Assembly (NCBI GenBank): GCA_039090855.1
Contig: CM077034.1
Location: 230,953,005-231,017,004 of the forward strand
DNA length: 64,000 bases
From: Macrothele yani
Lineage: Eukaryota; Arthropoda; Arachnida; Araneae; Macrothelidae
Direction: 5' to 3'
In this document: positions 33,621 through 47,859 of the stretch, one piece after another
Numbering within the stretch: position 1 is the stretch's first letter
Layout of the letters: each line of letters starts with the position of its first letter
Made by a program: the position numbers and the translations under genes
The notes under the pieces: generated by a model
The model's database searches: none
Seen by the model: only the letters and a program-made list of their open reading frames with translations
What the model was told of the DNA's origin: nothing

Positions 33621-33689
33621 TATTTTCAACTTAGTGGATACGTCAACAATCAGAACAACAGTTATTGATCAACAGAAAATCCCCATGTG

Positions 33690-34211
33690 TTGCACAAAAC
33701 GCCGTTATATGTATTGAAAGTCGGGCCGTGGTGTGCAATTTCACGATGACGAATAGTGGAGGCCCATATTTTTTTGACAAGATTCTCAACAGCCAGTCAT
33801 AGCAGAACATCATTATTAAATTCTGTGCACTTCTGAAAGCAGACGAACGCTATTGTTTCTTGCAACAGGACAGGGAAACGTGTCGTACATCTCGCGACAT
33901 CCTGCAGTTTCTTGACGACATGGTTTGATGACAACCTGATTTCAAAAGGTTTGTGGCCCCCCATAGATCACCTGATTCATCTCCACCAGATTTTTTCCTC
34001 TAGGGGTGTCTCAAAGGTTGCGCATACCGACAGCATCCACGAACTGAAGCGGCGCATTAATAGCGAGATTATGCCTATGAACTGTACGCTCCTACACAAG
34101 GTGTCATCCAACATGGTTAACAGGGCTTTGCAGCTGCATGTGGACATTTTGAACACCTCCTGTAACCAAGTACACATGTCATTTGTTGTTGGTATCTCGT
34201 TTTCGTATTAA
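33690..34211 (+). pseudogene. Mariner-superfamily (IS630-like) transposase 3' end, decayed
   Basis: Pieces in order: NSGGPYFFDK (near 33755), CFLQQDRETCRTSRDILQFL (near 33857; QQD holds the second catalytic Asp), DDNLISKGLWPP, then in another frame RSPDSSPPDFFL (the final catalytic block), and ELKRRINSEI with KVSSNMVNRA. This order (QQDgAt.HTsRd...LISrGLWPPRSPDLSPPDFFLWG...LeELKrrI..EI) is that of a transposase family common in arthropods. Several frameshifts and stops. It is the likely transposase of the TIR element in which it sits. Confidence 0.72.
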
Positions 34212-34294
34212 ATCCACGATGTGTCCGTATTTCACTGGTTTTCTACATATTGAACACATTCTGAATGCCTGGTTGTGTGATAAAATGATCACCC

Positions 34295-34560
34295 TGTACT
34301 CTCTCATTTTTTTTTTTTTTTTCTGTTTAGCAAATGCCTTGACAGGGGTACAGATAGTGTAGAAAAATTCCGTAGAAATGTCTGTTTTCATACATTGGTA
34401 TGAAAACAGACATTTCTTCCAGTAGATCCCTTTCTAAATAGGGGTTTGCATGGCAAGTGAAATTTCTGCAAATCCTCCCCCCCCATGTTTTACGCTTTCC
34501 AACCTTCCAACCGTAGGTTGAAGAAGCGTATATGCTGCAGCTTTGTCGGTCCGTCCGCAC
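34295..34560. other. Spacer with a perfect 19-bp hairpin
   Basis: Holds a T-run at 34307-34322 and a perfect inverted repeat: arms 34374-34392 and 34399-34417 (AGAAATGTCTGTTTTCATA and its complement), six-base loop CATTGG. The 146-bp satellite begins to be recognisable near 34560. Confidence 0.7.
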
Positions 34561-37500
34561 GATAACTCACGTGAAAATGGTTCGATTTCGACGAAATTAT
34601 AGTATGTGGTAGGGGACCACCTGGGGACGAACCCTTTTGAAAATGGGCGAAACAGGGTCAAAGGTCAGGACATGGGAGCGGGATTCATTCCATTGCCCTT
34701 ATGCGTCATAACTTGCGTTAAAATGGTTCGATTCCGATGAAATTTTAGTATGTGGAAGGGAACCAGCTAGGCACGAACCCTATTGCAAATGGGCGGAATG
34801 GGGTCAAAGGTCAAGACATAAAAGCGGGATCCATTCCATTGACTTTATGCGTCATAACATGCGTAAATATGGTTCGATTCCGATGAAATTTTAGTATGTG
34901 GAAGGGAACCAGCTAGGCACGAACCCTATTGCAAATGGGCGGAATGGGGTCAAAGGTCAAGACATAAAAGCGGGATCCATTCCATTGACTTTATGCGTCA
35001 TAACATGCGTAAATATGGTTCGATTCCGATGAAATTTTAGTATGTGGAAGGGAACCAGCTAGGCACGAACCCTATTGCAAATGGGCGGAATGGGGTCAAA
35101 GGTCAAGACATAAAAGCGGGATCCATTCCATTGACTTTATGCGTCATAACATGCGTAAATATGGTTCGATTCCGATGAAATTTTAGTATGTGGAAGGGAA
35201 CCAGCTAGGCACGAACCCTATTGCAAATGGGCGGAATGGGGTCAAAGGTCAAGACATAAAAGCGGGATCCATTCCATTGACTTTATGCGTCATAACATGC
35301 GTAAATATGGTTCGATTCCGATGAAATTTTAGTATGTGGAAGGGAACCAGCTAGGCACGAACCCTATTGCAAATGGGCGGAATGGGGTCAAAGGTCAAGA
35401 CATAAAAGCGGGATCCATTCCATTGACTTTATGCGTCATAACATGCGTAAATATGGTTCGATTCCGATGAAATTTTAGTATGTGGAAGGGAACCAGCTAG
35501 GCACGAACCCTATTGAAAATGGGCGGAATGGGGTCAAAGGTCAAGACATAAAAGCGGGATCCATTCCATTGACTTTATGCGTCATAACATGCGTAAATAT
35601 GGTTCGATTCCGATGAAATTTTAGTATGTGGAAGGGAACCAGCTAGGCACGAACCCTATTGAAAATGGGCGGAATGGGGTCAAAGGTCAAGACATAAAAG
35701 CGGGATCCATTCCATTGCCTTTATGCGTCATAACATGCGTAAATATGGTTCGATTCCGATGAAATTTTAGTATGTGGAAGGGAACCAGCTAGGCACGAAC
35801 CCTGTTGAAAATGGGCGGAATGGGGTCAAAGGTCAAGACATAAAAGCGGGATCCATTCCATTGACTTTATGCGTCATAACATGCGTAAATATGGTTCGAT
35901 TTCGATGAAATTTTAGTATGTGGAAGGGAACCAGCTAGGCACGAACCCTATTGAAAATGGGCGGAATGGGGTCAAAGGTCAAGACATAAAAGTGGGATCC
36001 ATTCCATTGCCTTTATGCGTCATAACATGCGTAAATATGGTTCGATTTCGATGAAATTTTAGTATGTGGAAGGGAACCAGCTAGGCACGAACCCTATTGC
36101 AAATGGGCGGAATGGGGTCAAAGGTCAAGACATAAAAGCGGGATCCATTCCATTGCCTTTATGCGTCATAACATGCGTAAATATGGTTCGATTTCGATGA
36201 AATTTTAGTATGTGGAAGGGAACCAGCTAGGCACGAACCCTATTGAAAATGGGCGGAATGGGGTCAAAGGTCAAGACATAAAAGCGGGATCCATTCCATT
36301 GCCTTTATGCGTCATAACATGCGTAAATATGGTTCGATTTCGATGAAATTTTAGTATGTGGAAGGGAACCAGCTAGGCACGAACCCTATTGCAAATGGGC
36401 GGAATGGGGTCAAAGGTCAAGACATAAAAGCGGGATCCATTCCATTGACTTTATGCGTCATAACATGCGTAAATATGGTTCGATTCCGATGAAATTTTAG
36501 TATGTGGAAGGGAACCAGCTAGGCACGAACCCTATTGAAAATGGGCGGAATGGGGTCAAAGGTCAAGACATAAAAGCGGGATCCATTCCATTGCCTTTAT
36601 GCGTCATAACATGCGTAAATATGGTTCGATTCCGATGAAATTTTAGTATGTGGAAGGGAACCAGCTAGGCACGAACCCTATTGCAAATGGGCGGAATGGG
36701 GTCAAAGGTCAAGACATAAAAGCGGGATCCATTCCATTGCCTTTATGCGTCATAACATGCGTAAATATGGTTCGATTTCGATGAAATTTTAGTATGTGGA
36801 AGGGAACCAGCTAGGCACGAACCCTATTGCAAATGGGCGGAATGGGGTCAAAGGTCAAGACATAAAAGCGGGATCCATTCCATTGACTTTATGCGTCATA
36901 ACATGCGTAAATATGGTTCGATTCCGATGAAATTTTAGTATGTGGAAGGGAACCAGCTAGGCACGAACCCTATTGAAAATGGGCGGAATGGGGTCAAAGG
37001 TCAAGACATAAAAGCGGGATCCATTCTATTGCCTTTATGCGTCATAACATGCGTAAATATGGTTCGATTGCGATGAAATTTTAGTATGTGGAAGGGAACC
37101 AGCTAGGCACGAACCCTATTGAAAATGGGCGGAATGGGGTCAAAGGTCAAGACATAAAAGCGGGATCCATTCCATTGCCTTTATGCGTCATAACATGCGT
37201 AAATATGGTTCGATTTCGATGAAATTTTAGTATGTGGAAGGGAAGCAGCTAGGCACGAACCCTATTGCAAATGGGCGGAATGGGGTCAAAGGTCAAGACA
37301 TAAAAGCGGGATCCATTCCATTGCCTTTATGCGTCATAACATGCGTAAATATGGTTCGATTTCGATGAAATTTTAGTATGTGGAAGGGAACCAGCTAGGC
37401 ACGAACCCTATTGAAAATGGGCGGAATGGGGTCAAAGGTCAAGACATAAAAGCGGGATCCATTCCATTGACTTTATGCGTCATAACATGCGTAAATATGG

Positions 37501-40269
37501 TTCGATTCCGATGAAATTTTAGTATGTGGAAGGGAACCAGCTAGGCACGAACCCTATTGAAAATGGGCGGAATGGGGTCAAAGGTCAAGACATAAAAGCG
37601 GGATCCATTCCATTGAATTTATGCGTCATAACATGCGTAAATATGGTTCGATTCCGATGAAATTTTAGTATGTGGAAGGGAACCAGCTAGGCACGAACCC
37701 TATTGAAAATGGGCGGAATGGGGTCAAAGGTCAAGACATAAAAGCGGGATCCATTCCATTGACTTTATGCGTCATAACATGCGTAAATATGGTTCGATTC
37801 CGATGAAATTTTAGTATGTGGAAGGGAACCAGCTAGGCACGAACCCTATTGAAAATGGGCGGAATGGGGTCAAAGGTCAAGACATAAAAGCGGGATCCAT
37901 TCCATTGACTTTATGCGTCATAACATGCGTAAATATGGTTCGATTCCGATGAAATTTTAGTATGTGGAAGGGAACCAGCTAGGCACGAACCCTATTGAAA
38001 ATGGGCGGAATGGGGTCAAAGGTCAAGACATAAAAGCGGGATCCATTCCATTGCCTTTATGCGTCATAACATGCGTAAATATGGTTCGATTCCGATGAAA
38101 TTTTAGTATGTGGAAGGGAACCAGCTAGGCACGAACCCTGTTGAAAATGGGCGGAATGGGGTCAAAGGTCAAGACATAAAAGCGGGATCCATTCCATTGA
38201 CTTTATGCGTCATAACATGCGTAAATATGGTTCGATTTCGATGAAATTTTAGTATGTGGAAGGGAACCAGCTAGGCACGAACCCTATTGAAAATGGGCGG
38301 AATGGGGTCAAAGGTCAAGACATAAAAGTGGGATCCATTCCATTGCCTTTATGCGTCATAACATGCGTAAATATGGTTCGATTTCGATGAAATTTTAGTA
38401 TGTGGAAGGGAACCAGCTAGGCACGAACCCTATTGCAAATGGGCGGAATGGGGTCAAAGGTCAAGACATAAAAGCGGGATCCATTCCATTGCCTTTATGC
38501 GTCATAACATGCGTAAATATGGTTCGATTTCGACGAAATTTTAGTATGAGGAAGGGAACCAGCTAGGCACGAACCCTATTGAAAATGGGCGGAATGGGGT
38601 CAAAGGTCAAGACATAAAAAGCGGGATCCATTCCATTGACTTTATGCGTCATAACATGCGTAAATATGGTTCGATTCCGATGAAATTTTAGTATGTGGAA
38701 GGGAACCAGCTAGGCACGAACCCTATTGAAAATGGGCGGAATGGGGTCAAAGGTCAAGACATAAAAGCGGGATCCATTCCATTGACTTTATGCGTCATAA
38801 CATGCGTAAATATGGTTCGATTTCGATGAAATTTTAGTATGTGGAAGGGAACCAGCTAGGCACGAACCCTATTGAAAATGGGCGGAATGGGGTCAAAGGT
38901 CAAGACATAAAAGTGGGATCCATTCCATTGCCTTTATGCGTCATAACATGCGTAAATATGGTTCGATTTCGATGAAATTTTAGTATGTGGAAGGGAACCA
39001 GCTAGGCACGAACCCTATTGCAAATGGGCGGAATGGGGTCAAAGGTCAAGACATAAAAGCGGGATCCATTCCATTGCCTTTATGCGTCATAACATGCGTA
39101 AATATGGTTCGATTTCGACGAAATTTTAGTATGAGGAAGGGAACCAGCTAGGCACGAACCCTATTGAAAATGGGCGGAATGGGGTCAAAGGTCAAGACAT
39201 AAAAGCGGGATCCATTCCATTGCCTTTATGCGTCATAACATGCGTAAATATGGTTCGATTCCGATGAAATTTTAGTATGTGGAAGGGAACCAGTTAGGCA
39301 CGAACCCTATTGAAAATGGGCGGAATGGGGTCAAAGGTCAAGACATAAAAGGGGGATCCATTCCATTGCTTTTATGCGTCATAACATGCGTAAATATGGT
39401 TCGATTTCGACGAAATTTTAGTATGAGGAAGGGAACCAGCTAGGCACGAACCCTATTGCAAATGGGCGGAATGGGGTCAAAGGTCAAGACATAAAAGCGG
39501 GATCCATTCCATTGCCTTTATGCGTCATAACATGCGTAAATATGGTTCGATTCCGATGAAATTTTAGTATGAGGAAGGGAACCAGCTAGGCACGAACCCT
39601 ATTGCAAATGGGCGGAATGGGGTCAAAGGTCAAGACATAAAAGGGGGATCCATTCCATTGCTTTTATGCGTCATAACATGCGTAAATATGGTTCGATTTC
39701 GATGAAATTTTTAGTATGTGGAAGGGAACCAGCTAGGCACGAACCCTATTGCAAATGGGCGGAATGGGGTCAAAGGTCAAGACATAAAAGCGGGATCCAT
39801 TCCATTGCCTTTATGCGTCATAACATGCGTAAATATGGTTCGATTCCGATGAAATTTTAGTATGTGGAAGGGAACCAGCTAGGCACGAACCCTATTGAAA
39901 ATGGGCGGAATGGGGTCAAAGGTCAAGACATAAAAGGGGGATCCATTCCATTGCTTTTATGCGTCATAACATGCGTAAATATGGTTCGATTTCGATGAAA
40001 TTTTAGTATGTGGAAGGGAACCAGCTAGGCACGAACCCTATTGCAAATGGGCGGAATGGGGTCAAAGGTCAAGACATAAAAGCGGGATCCATTCCATTGC
40101 CTTTATGCGTCATAACATGCGTAAATATGGTTCGATTCCGATGAAATTTTAGTATGTGGAAGGGAACCAGCTAGGCACGAACCCTATTGAAAATGGGCGG
40201 AATGGGGTCAAAGGTCAAGACATAAAAGCGGGATCCATTCCATTGCCTTTATGCGTCATAACATGCGTA

Positions 40270-43200
40270 AATATCGTTCGATTTCGATGAAGTTTTAGTA
40301 TGTGGAAGGGAACCAGCTAGGCACGAACCCTATTGAAAATGGGCGGAATGGGGTCAAAGGTCAAGACATAAAAGCGGGATCCATTCCATTGCCTTTATGC
40401 GTCATAACATGCGTAAATATGGTTCGATTTCGATGAAATTTTAGTATGAGGAAGGGAACCAGCTAGGCACGAACCCTATTGAAAATGGGTAGAATGGGGT
40501 CAAAGGTCAAGACATAAAAGCGGGATCCATTCCATTGCCTTTATGCGTCATAACATGCGTAAATATGGTTCGATTTCGATGAAATTTTAGTATGTGGAAG
40601 AGAACAAGCTAGGCACGAACCCTATTGCAAATGGGCGGAATGGGGTCAAAGGTCAAGACATAAAAGCGGGATCCATTCCATTGCCTTTATGCGTCATAAC
40701 ATGCGTAAATATGGTTCGATTTCGATGAAATTTTAGTATGAGGAAGGGAACCAGCTAGGCACGAACCCTATTGCAAATGGGCGGAATGGGGTCAAAGGTC
40801 AAGACATAAAAGCGGGATCCATTCCATTGCCTTTATGCGTCATAACATGCGTAATATGGTTCGATTTCGATGAAATTTTAGTATGTGGAAGGGCACCAGC
40901 TAGGCACGAACCCTATTGAAAATGGGCGGAATGGGGTCAAAGGTCAAGACATAAAAGCGGGATCCATTCCATTGCCTTTATGCGTCATAACATGCGTAAA
41001 TATGGTTCAATTTCGATGAAATTTTAGTATGTGGAAGAGAACCAGCTAGGCCCGAACCCTATTGAAAATGGGCGGAATGGGGTCAAAGGTCAAGACATAA
41101 AAGCGGGATCCATTCCATTGCCTTTATGCGTCATAACATGCGTAAATATGGTTCAATTTCGATGAAATTTTAGTATGTGGAAGGGAACCAGCTAGGCCCG
41201 AACCCTATTGAAAATGGGCGGAATGGGGTCAAAGGTCAAGACATAAAAGCGGGATCCATTCCATTGCCTTTATGCGTCATAACATGCGTAAATATGGTTC
41301 GATTTCGATGAAATTTTAGTATGTGGAAGGGCACCAGCTAGGCACGAACCCTATTGAAAATGGGCGGAATGGGGTCAAAGGTCAAGACATAAAAGCGGGA
41401 TCCATTCCATTGCCTTTATGCGTCATAACATGCGTAAATATGGTTCGATTTCGATGAAATTTTAGTATGAGGAAGGGAACCAGCTAGGCACGAACCCTAT
41501 TGAAAATGGGCGGAATGGGGTCAAAGGTCAAGACATAAAAGCGGGATCCATTCCATTGCCTTTATGCGTCATAACATGCGTAATATGGTTCGATTTCGAT
41601 GAAATTTTGGTATGTGGAAGGGCACCAGCTAGGCACGAACCCTTTTGAAAAAGGGCGGAATGGGGTCAAAGGTCAAGACATAAAAGCGGGATCCATTCCA
41701 TTGCCTTTATGCGTCATAACATGCGTAATATGGTTCCATTTCGATGAAATTTTAGTATGTGGAAGGGCACCAGCTAGGCACGAACCCTATTGAAAATGGG
41801 CGGAATGGGGTCAAAGGTCAAGACATAAAAGCGGGATCCATTCCATTGCCTTTATGCGTGATAACATGCGTAAATATGGTTCGATTTCGATGAAATTTTT
41901 AGTATGTGGAAGGGAACCAGCTAGGCACGAACCCTATTGAAAATGGGCGGAATGGGGTCAAAGGTCAAGACATAAAAGCGGGATCCATTCCATTGCCTTT
42001 ATGCGTCATAACATGCGTAAATATGGTTCGATTTCGATGAAATTTTAGTATGTGGAAGAGAACCAGCTAGGCACGCACCCTATTGAAAATGGGCGGAATG
42101 GGGTCAAAAGGTCAAGACATAAAAGCGGGATCCATTCCATTGCCTTTATGCGTCATAACATGCGTAAATATGGTTCCATTTCGATGAAATTTTAGTATGT
42201 GGAAGGGAACCAGCTAGGCACGAACCCTATTGCAAATGGGCGGAATGGGGTCAAAGGTCAAGACATAAAAGCGGGATCCATTCCATTGCCTTTATGCGTC
42301 ATAACATGCGTAAATATGGTTCGATTTCGATGAAATTTTAGTATGAGGACGGGAACCAGCTAGGCACGAACCCTATTGCAAATGGGCGGAATGGGGTCAA
42401 AGGTCAAGACATAAAAGCGGGATCCATTCCATTGCCTTTATGCGTCATAACATGCGTAAATATGGTTCGATTTCGATGAAATTTTAGTATGAGGAAGGGA
42501 ACCAGCTAGGCACGAACCCTATTGAAAATGGGCGGAATGGGGTCAAAGGTCAAGACATAAAAGCGGGATCCATTCCATTGCCTTTATGCGTCATAACATG
42601 CGTAAATATGGTTCGATTTCGATGAAATTTTAGTATGTGGAAGGGAACCAGCTAGGCACGAACCCTATTGCAAATGGGCGGAATGGGGTCAAAGGTCAAG
42701 ACATAAAAGCGGGATCCATTCCATTGCCTTTATGCGTCATAACATGCATAAATATGGTTCGATTTCGATGAAATTTTAGTATGTGGAAGGGAACCAGCTA
42801 GGCACGAACCCTATTGCAAATGGGCGGAATGGGGTCAAAGGTCAAGACATAAAAGCGGGATCCATTCCATTGCCTTTATGCGTCATAACATGCGTAAATA
42901 TGGTTCGATTTCGATGAAATTTTAGTATGTGGAAGGGAACCAGCTAGGCACGAACCCTATTGCAAATGGGCGGAATGGGGTCAAAGGTCAAGACATAAAA
43001 GCGGGATCCATTCCATTGCCTTTATGCGGCATAACATGCGTAAATATGGTTCGATTTCGATGAAATTTTAATATGAGGAAGGGAACCAGCTAGGCACGAA
43101 CCCTATTGAAAATGGGCGGAATGGGGTCAAAGGTCAAGACATAAAAGCGGGATCCATTCCATTGCCTTTATGCGTCATAACATGCGTAAATATGGTTCGA

Positions 43201-44650
43201 TTTCGATGAAATTTTAGTATGTGGAAGGGAACCAGCTAGGCACGAACCCTATTGCAAATGGGCGGAATGGGGTCAAAGGTCAAGACATAAAAGCGGGATC
43301 CATTCCATTGCCTTTATTCGTCATAACATGCGTAAATATGGTTCGATTTCGATGAAATTTTAGTATGAGGAAGGGAACCAGCTAGGCACGAACCCTATTG
43401 AAAATGGGCGGAATGGGGTCAAAGGTCAAGACATAAAAGCGGGATCCATTCCATTGCCTTTATGCGTCATAACATGCGTAAATATGGTTCGATTTCGATG
43501 AAATTTTAGTATGAGGACGGGAACCAGCTAGGCACGAACCCTATTGCAAATGGGCGGAATGGGGTCAAAGGTCAAGACATAAAAGCGGGATCCATTCCAT
43601 TGCCTTTATGCGTCATAACATGCGTAAATATGGTTCGATTTCGATGAAATTTTAGTATGAGGAAGGGAACCAGCTAGGCACGAACCCTATTGAAAATGGG
43701 CGGAATGGGGTCAAAGGTCAAGACATAAAAGCGGGATCCATTCCATTGCCTTTATGCGTCATAACATGCGTAAATATGGTTCGATTTCGATGAAATTTTA
43801 GTATGTGGAAGGGAACCAGCTAGGCACGAACCCTATTGCAAATGGGCGGAATGGGGTCAAAGGTCAAGACATAAAAGCGGGATCCATTCCATTGCCTTTA
43901 TGCGTCATAACATGCATAAATATGGTTCGATTTCGATGAAATTTTAGTATGTGGAAGGGAACCAGCTAGGCACGAACCCTATTGCAAATGGGCGGAATGG
44001 GGTCAAAGGTCAAGACATAAAAGCGGGATCCATTCCATTGCCTTTATGCGTCATAACATGCGTAAATATGGTTCGATTTCGATGAAATTTTAGTATGTGG
44101 AAGGGAACCAGCTAGGCACGAACCCTATTGCAAATGGGCGGAATGGGGTCAAAGGTCAAGACATAAAAGCGGGATCCATTCCATTGCCTTTATGCGTCAT
44201 AACATGCGTAAATATGGTTCGATTTCGATGAAATTTTAATATGAGGAAGGGAACCAGCTAGGCACGAACCCTATTGAAAATGGGCGGAATGGGGTCAAAG
44301 GTCAAGACATAAAAGCGGGATCCATTCCATTGCCTTTATGCGTCATAACATGCGTAAATATGGTTCGATTTCGATGAAATTTTAGTATGTGGAAGGGAAC
44401 CAGCTAGGCACGAACCCTATTGCAAATGGGCGGAATGGGGTCAAAGGTCAAGACATAAAAGCGGGATCCATTCCATTGCCTTTATTCGTCATAACATGCG
44501 TAAATATGGTTCGATTTCGATGAAATTTTAGTATGAGGAAGGGAACCAGCTAGGCACGAACCCTATTGAAAATGGGCGGAATGGGGTCAAAGGTCAAGAC
44601 ATAAAAGCGGGATCCATTCCATTGCCTTTATGCGTCATAACATGCGTAAA
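40270..44650 (+). repeat. Left copy of a 4.4-kb duplication within the 146-bp satellite
   Basis: A string of private variants appears here and again at about 47860-52530 in the same order: ATATCGTTCG/GAAGTTTTAG, GGGTAGAATGG, GAAGAGAACAAGC, GTTCAATTTCG twice, CCCTTTTGAAAAAGG, GTTCCATTTCG, GCACGCACCC, GAGGACGGG, CATGCATAAA, TTAATATGAGG, TTTATTCGTC. Offsets step from 7592 to 7738 to about 7882 bp, meaning two extra monomers in the right copy. Confidence 0.82.
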
Positions 44651-47600
44651 TATGGTTCGATTTCGATGAAATTTTAGTATGTGGAAGGGAACCAGCTAGG
44701 CACGAACCCTATTGAAAATGGGCGGAATGGGGTCAAAAGGTCAAGACATAAAAGCGGGATCCATTCCATTGACTTTATGCGTCATAACATGCGTAAATAT
44801 GGTTCGATTTCGATGAAATTTTAGTATGTGGAAGGGAACCAGCTAGGCACGAACCCTATTGCAAATGGGCGGAATGGGGTCAAAGGTCAAGACATAAAAG
44901 CGGGATCCATTCTATTGCCTTTATGCGTCATAACATGCGTAAATATGGTTCGATTTCGATGAAATTTTAGTATGTGGAAGGGAACCAGCTAGGCACGAAC
45001 CCTATTGCAAATGGGCGGAATGGGGTCAAAGGTCAAGACATAAAAGCGGGATCCATTCCATTGCCTTTATGCGTCATAACATGCGTAAATATGGTTCGAT
45101 TTCGATGAAATTTTAGTATGTGGAAGGGAACCAGCTAGGCACGAACCCTATTGCAAATGGGCGGAATGGGGTCAAAGGTCAAGACATAAAAGCGGGATCC
45201 ATTCCATTGACTTTATGCGTCATAACATGCGTAAATATGGTTCGATTCCGATGAAATTTTAGTATGCGGAAGGGAACCAGCTAGGCACGAACCCTATTGC
45301 AAATGGGCGGAATGGGGTCAAAGGTCAAGACATAAAAGCGGGATCCATTCCATTGCCTTTATGCGTCATAACATGCGTAAATATGGTTCGATTCCGATGA
45401 AATTTTAGTATGTGGAAGGGAACCAGCTAGGCACGAACCCTATTGAAAATGGGCGGAATGGGGTCAAAGGTCAAGACATAAAAGCGGGATCCATTCTATT
45501 GCCTTTATGCGTCATAACATGCGTAAATATGGTTCGATTTCGATGAAATTTTAGTATGTGGAAGGGAACCACCTAGGCACGAACCCTATTGAAAATGGGC
45601 GGAATGGGGTCAAAGGTCAAGACATAAAAGCGGGATCCATTCCATTGCCTTTATGCGTCATAACATGCGTAAATATGGTTCGATTTCGATGAAATTTTAG
45701 TATGTGGAAGGGAACCAGCTAGGCACGAACCCTATTGCAAATGGGCGGAATGGGGTCAAAGGTCAAGACATAAAAGCGGGATCCATTCCATTGCCTTTAT
45801 GCGTCATAACATGCGTAAATATGGTTCGATTTCGATGAAATTTTAGTATGTGGAAGGGAACCAGCTAGGCACGAACCCTATTGCAAATGGGCGGAATGGG
45901 GTCAAAGGTCAAGACATAAAAGCGGGATCCATTCCATTGCCTTTATGCGTCATAACATGCGTAAATATGGTTCGATTTCGATGAAATTTTAGTATGTGGA
46001 AGGGAACCAGCTAGGCACGAACCCTATTGCAAATGGGCGGAATGGGGTCAAAGGTCAAGACATAAAAGCGGGATCCATTCCATTGACTTTATGCGTCATA
46101 ACATGCGTAAATATGGTTCGATTCCGATGAAATTTTAGTATGTGGAAGGGAACCAGCTAGGCACGAACCCTATTGAAAATGGGCGGAATGGGGTCAAAGG
46201 TCAAGACATAAAAGCGGGATCCATTCCATTGCCTTTATGCGTCATAACATGCGTAAATATGGTTCGATTTCGATGAAATTTTAGTATGTGGAAGGGAACC
46301 AGCTAGGCACGAACCCTATTGCAAATGGGCGGAATGGGGTCAAAGGTCAAGACATAAAAGCGGGATCCATTCCATTGACTTTATGCGTCATAACATGCGT
46401 AAATATGGTTCGATTCCGATGAAATTTTAGTATGTGGAAGGGAACCAGCTAGGCACGAACCCTATTGAAAATGGGCGGAATGGGGTCAAAGGTCAAGACA
46501 TAAAAGCGGGATCCATTCCATTGCCTTTATGCGTCATAACATGCGTAAATATGGTTCGATTCCGATGAAATTTTAGTATGTGGAAGGGAACCAGCTAGGC
46601 ACGAACCCTATTGCAAATGGGCGGAATGGGGTCAAAGGTCAAGACATAAAAGCGGGATCCATTCCATTGCCTTTATGCGTCATAACATGCGTAAATATGG
46701 TTCGATTCCGATGAAATTTTAGTATGTGGAAGGGAACCAGCTAGGCACGAACCCTATTGAAAATGGGCGGAATGGGGTCAAAGGTCAAGACATAAAAGCG
46801 GGATCCATTCCATTGCCTTTATGCGTCATAACATGCGTAAATATGGTTCGATTTCGATGAAATTTTAGTATGTGGAAGGGAACCAGCTAGGCACGAACCC
46901 TATTGCAAATGGGCGGAATGGGGTCAAAGGTCAAGACATAAAAGCGGGATCCATTCCATTGACTTTATGCGTCATAACATGCGTAAATATGGTTCGATTC
47001 CGATGAAATTTTAGTATGTGGAAGGGAACCAGCTAGGCACGAACCCTATTGAAAATGGGCGGAATGGGGTCAAAGGTCAAGACATAAAAGCGGGATCCAT
47101 TCTATTGCCTTTATGCGTCATAACATGCGTAAATATGGTTCGATTTCGATGAAATTTTAGTATGTGGAAGGGAACCAGCTAGGCACGAACCCTATTGAAA
47201 ATGGGCGGAATGGGGTCAAAGGTCAAGACATAAAAGCGGGATCCATTCCATTGCCTTTATGCGTCATAACATGCGTAAATATGGTTCGATTTCGATGAAA
47301 TTTTAGTATGTGGAAGGGAACCAGCTAGGCACGAACCCTATTGCAAATGGGCGGAATGGGGTCAAAGGTCAAGACATAAAAGCGGGATCCATTCCATTGC
47401 CTTTATGCGTCATAACATGCGTAAATATGGTTCGATTTCGATGAAATTTTAGTATGTGGAAGGGAACCAGCTAGGCACGAACCCTATTGAAAATGGGCGG
47501 AATGGGGTCAAAGGTCAAGACATAAAAGCGGGATCCATTCCATTGACTTTATGCGTCATAACATGCGTAAATATGGTTCGATTCCGATGAAATTTTAGTA

Positions 47601-47859
47601 TGTGGAAGGGAACCAGCTAGGCACGAACCCTATTGAAAATGGGCGGAATGGGGTCAAAGGTCAAGACATAAAAGCGGGATCCATTCCATTGCCTTTATGC
47701 GTCATAACATGCGTAAATATGGTTCGATTCCGATGAAATTTTAGTATGTGGAAGGGAACCAGCTAGGCACGAACCCTATTGAAAATGGGCGGAATGGGGT
47801 CAAAGGTCAAGACATAAAAGCGGGATCCATTCCATTGCCTTTATGCGTCATAACATGCG

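Larger units (their letters stand above)
30756..34294 (+). mobile_element. Mariner-superfamily DNA transposon with TIRs, carrying nested insertions
   Basis: The left end shows GGGTGATCATTTTATCAC twice in tandem (30756-30773, 30774-30791), followed by GCAACCCGGCATTCA. The right end (34260-34294) is its inverted form, reading GGGTGATCATTTTATCAC then ACAACCAGGCATTCA on the minus strand. The outer right base pair is TA. Between the ends lie an RTE 3' fragment, a complete-length Tc1 copy, and this element's own decayed transposase end. 30792-31147 has no recognisable domain. Confidence 0.68.
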
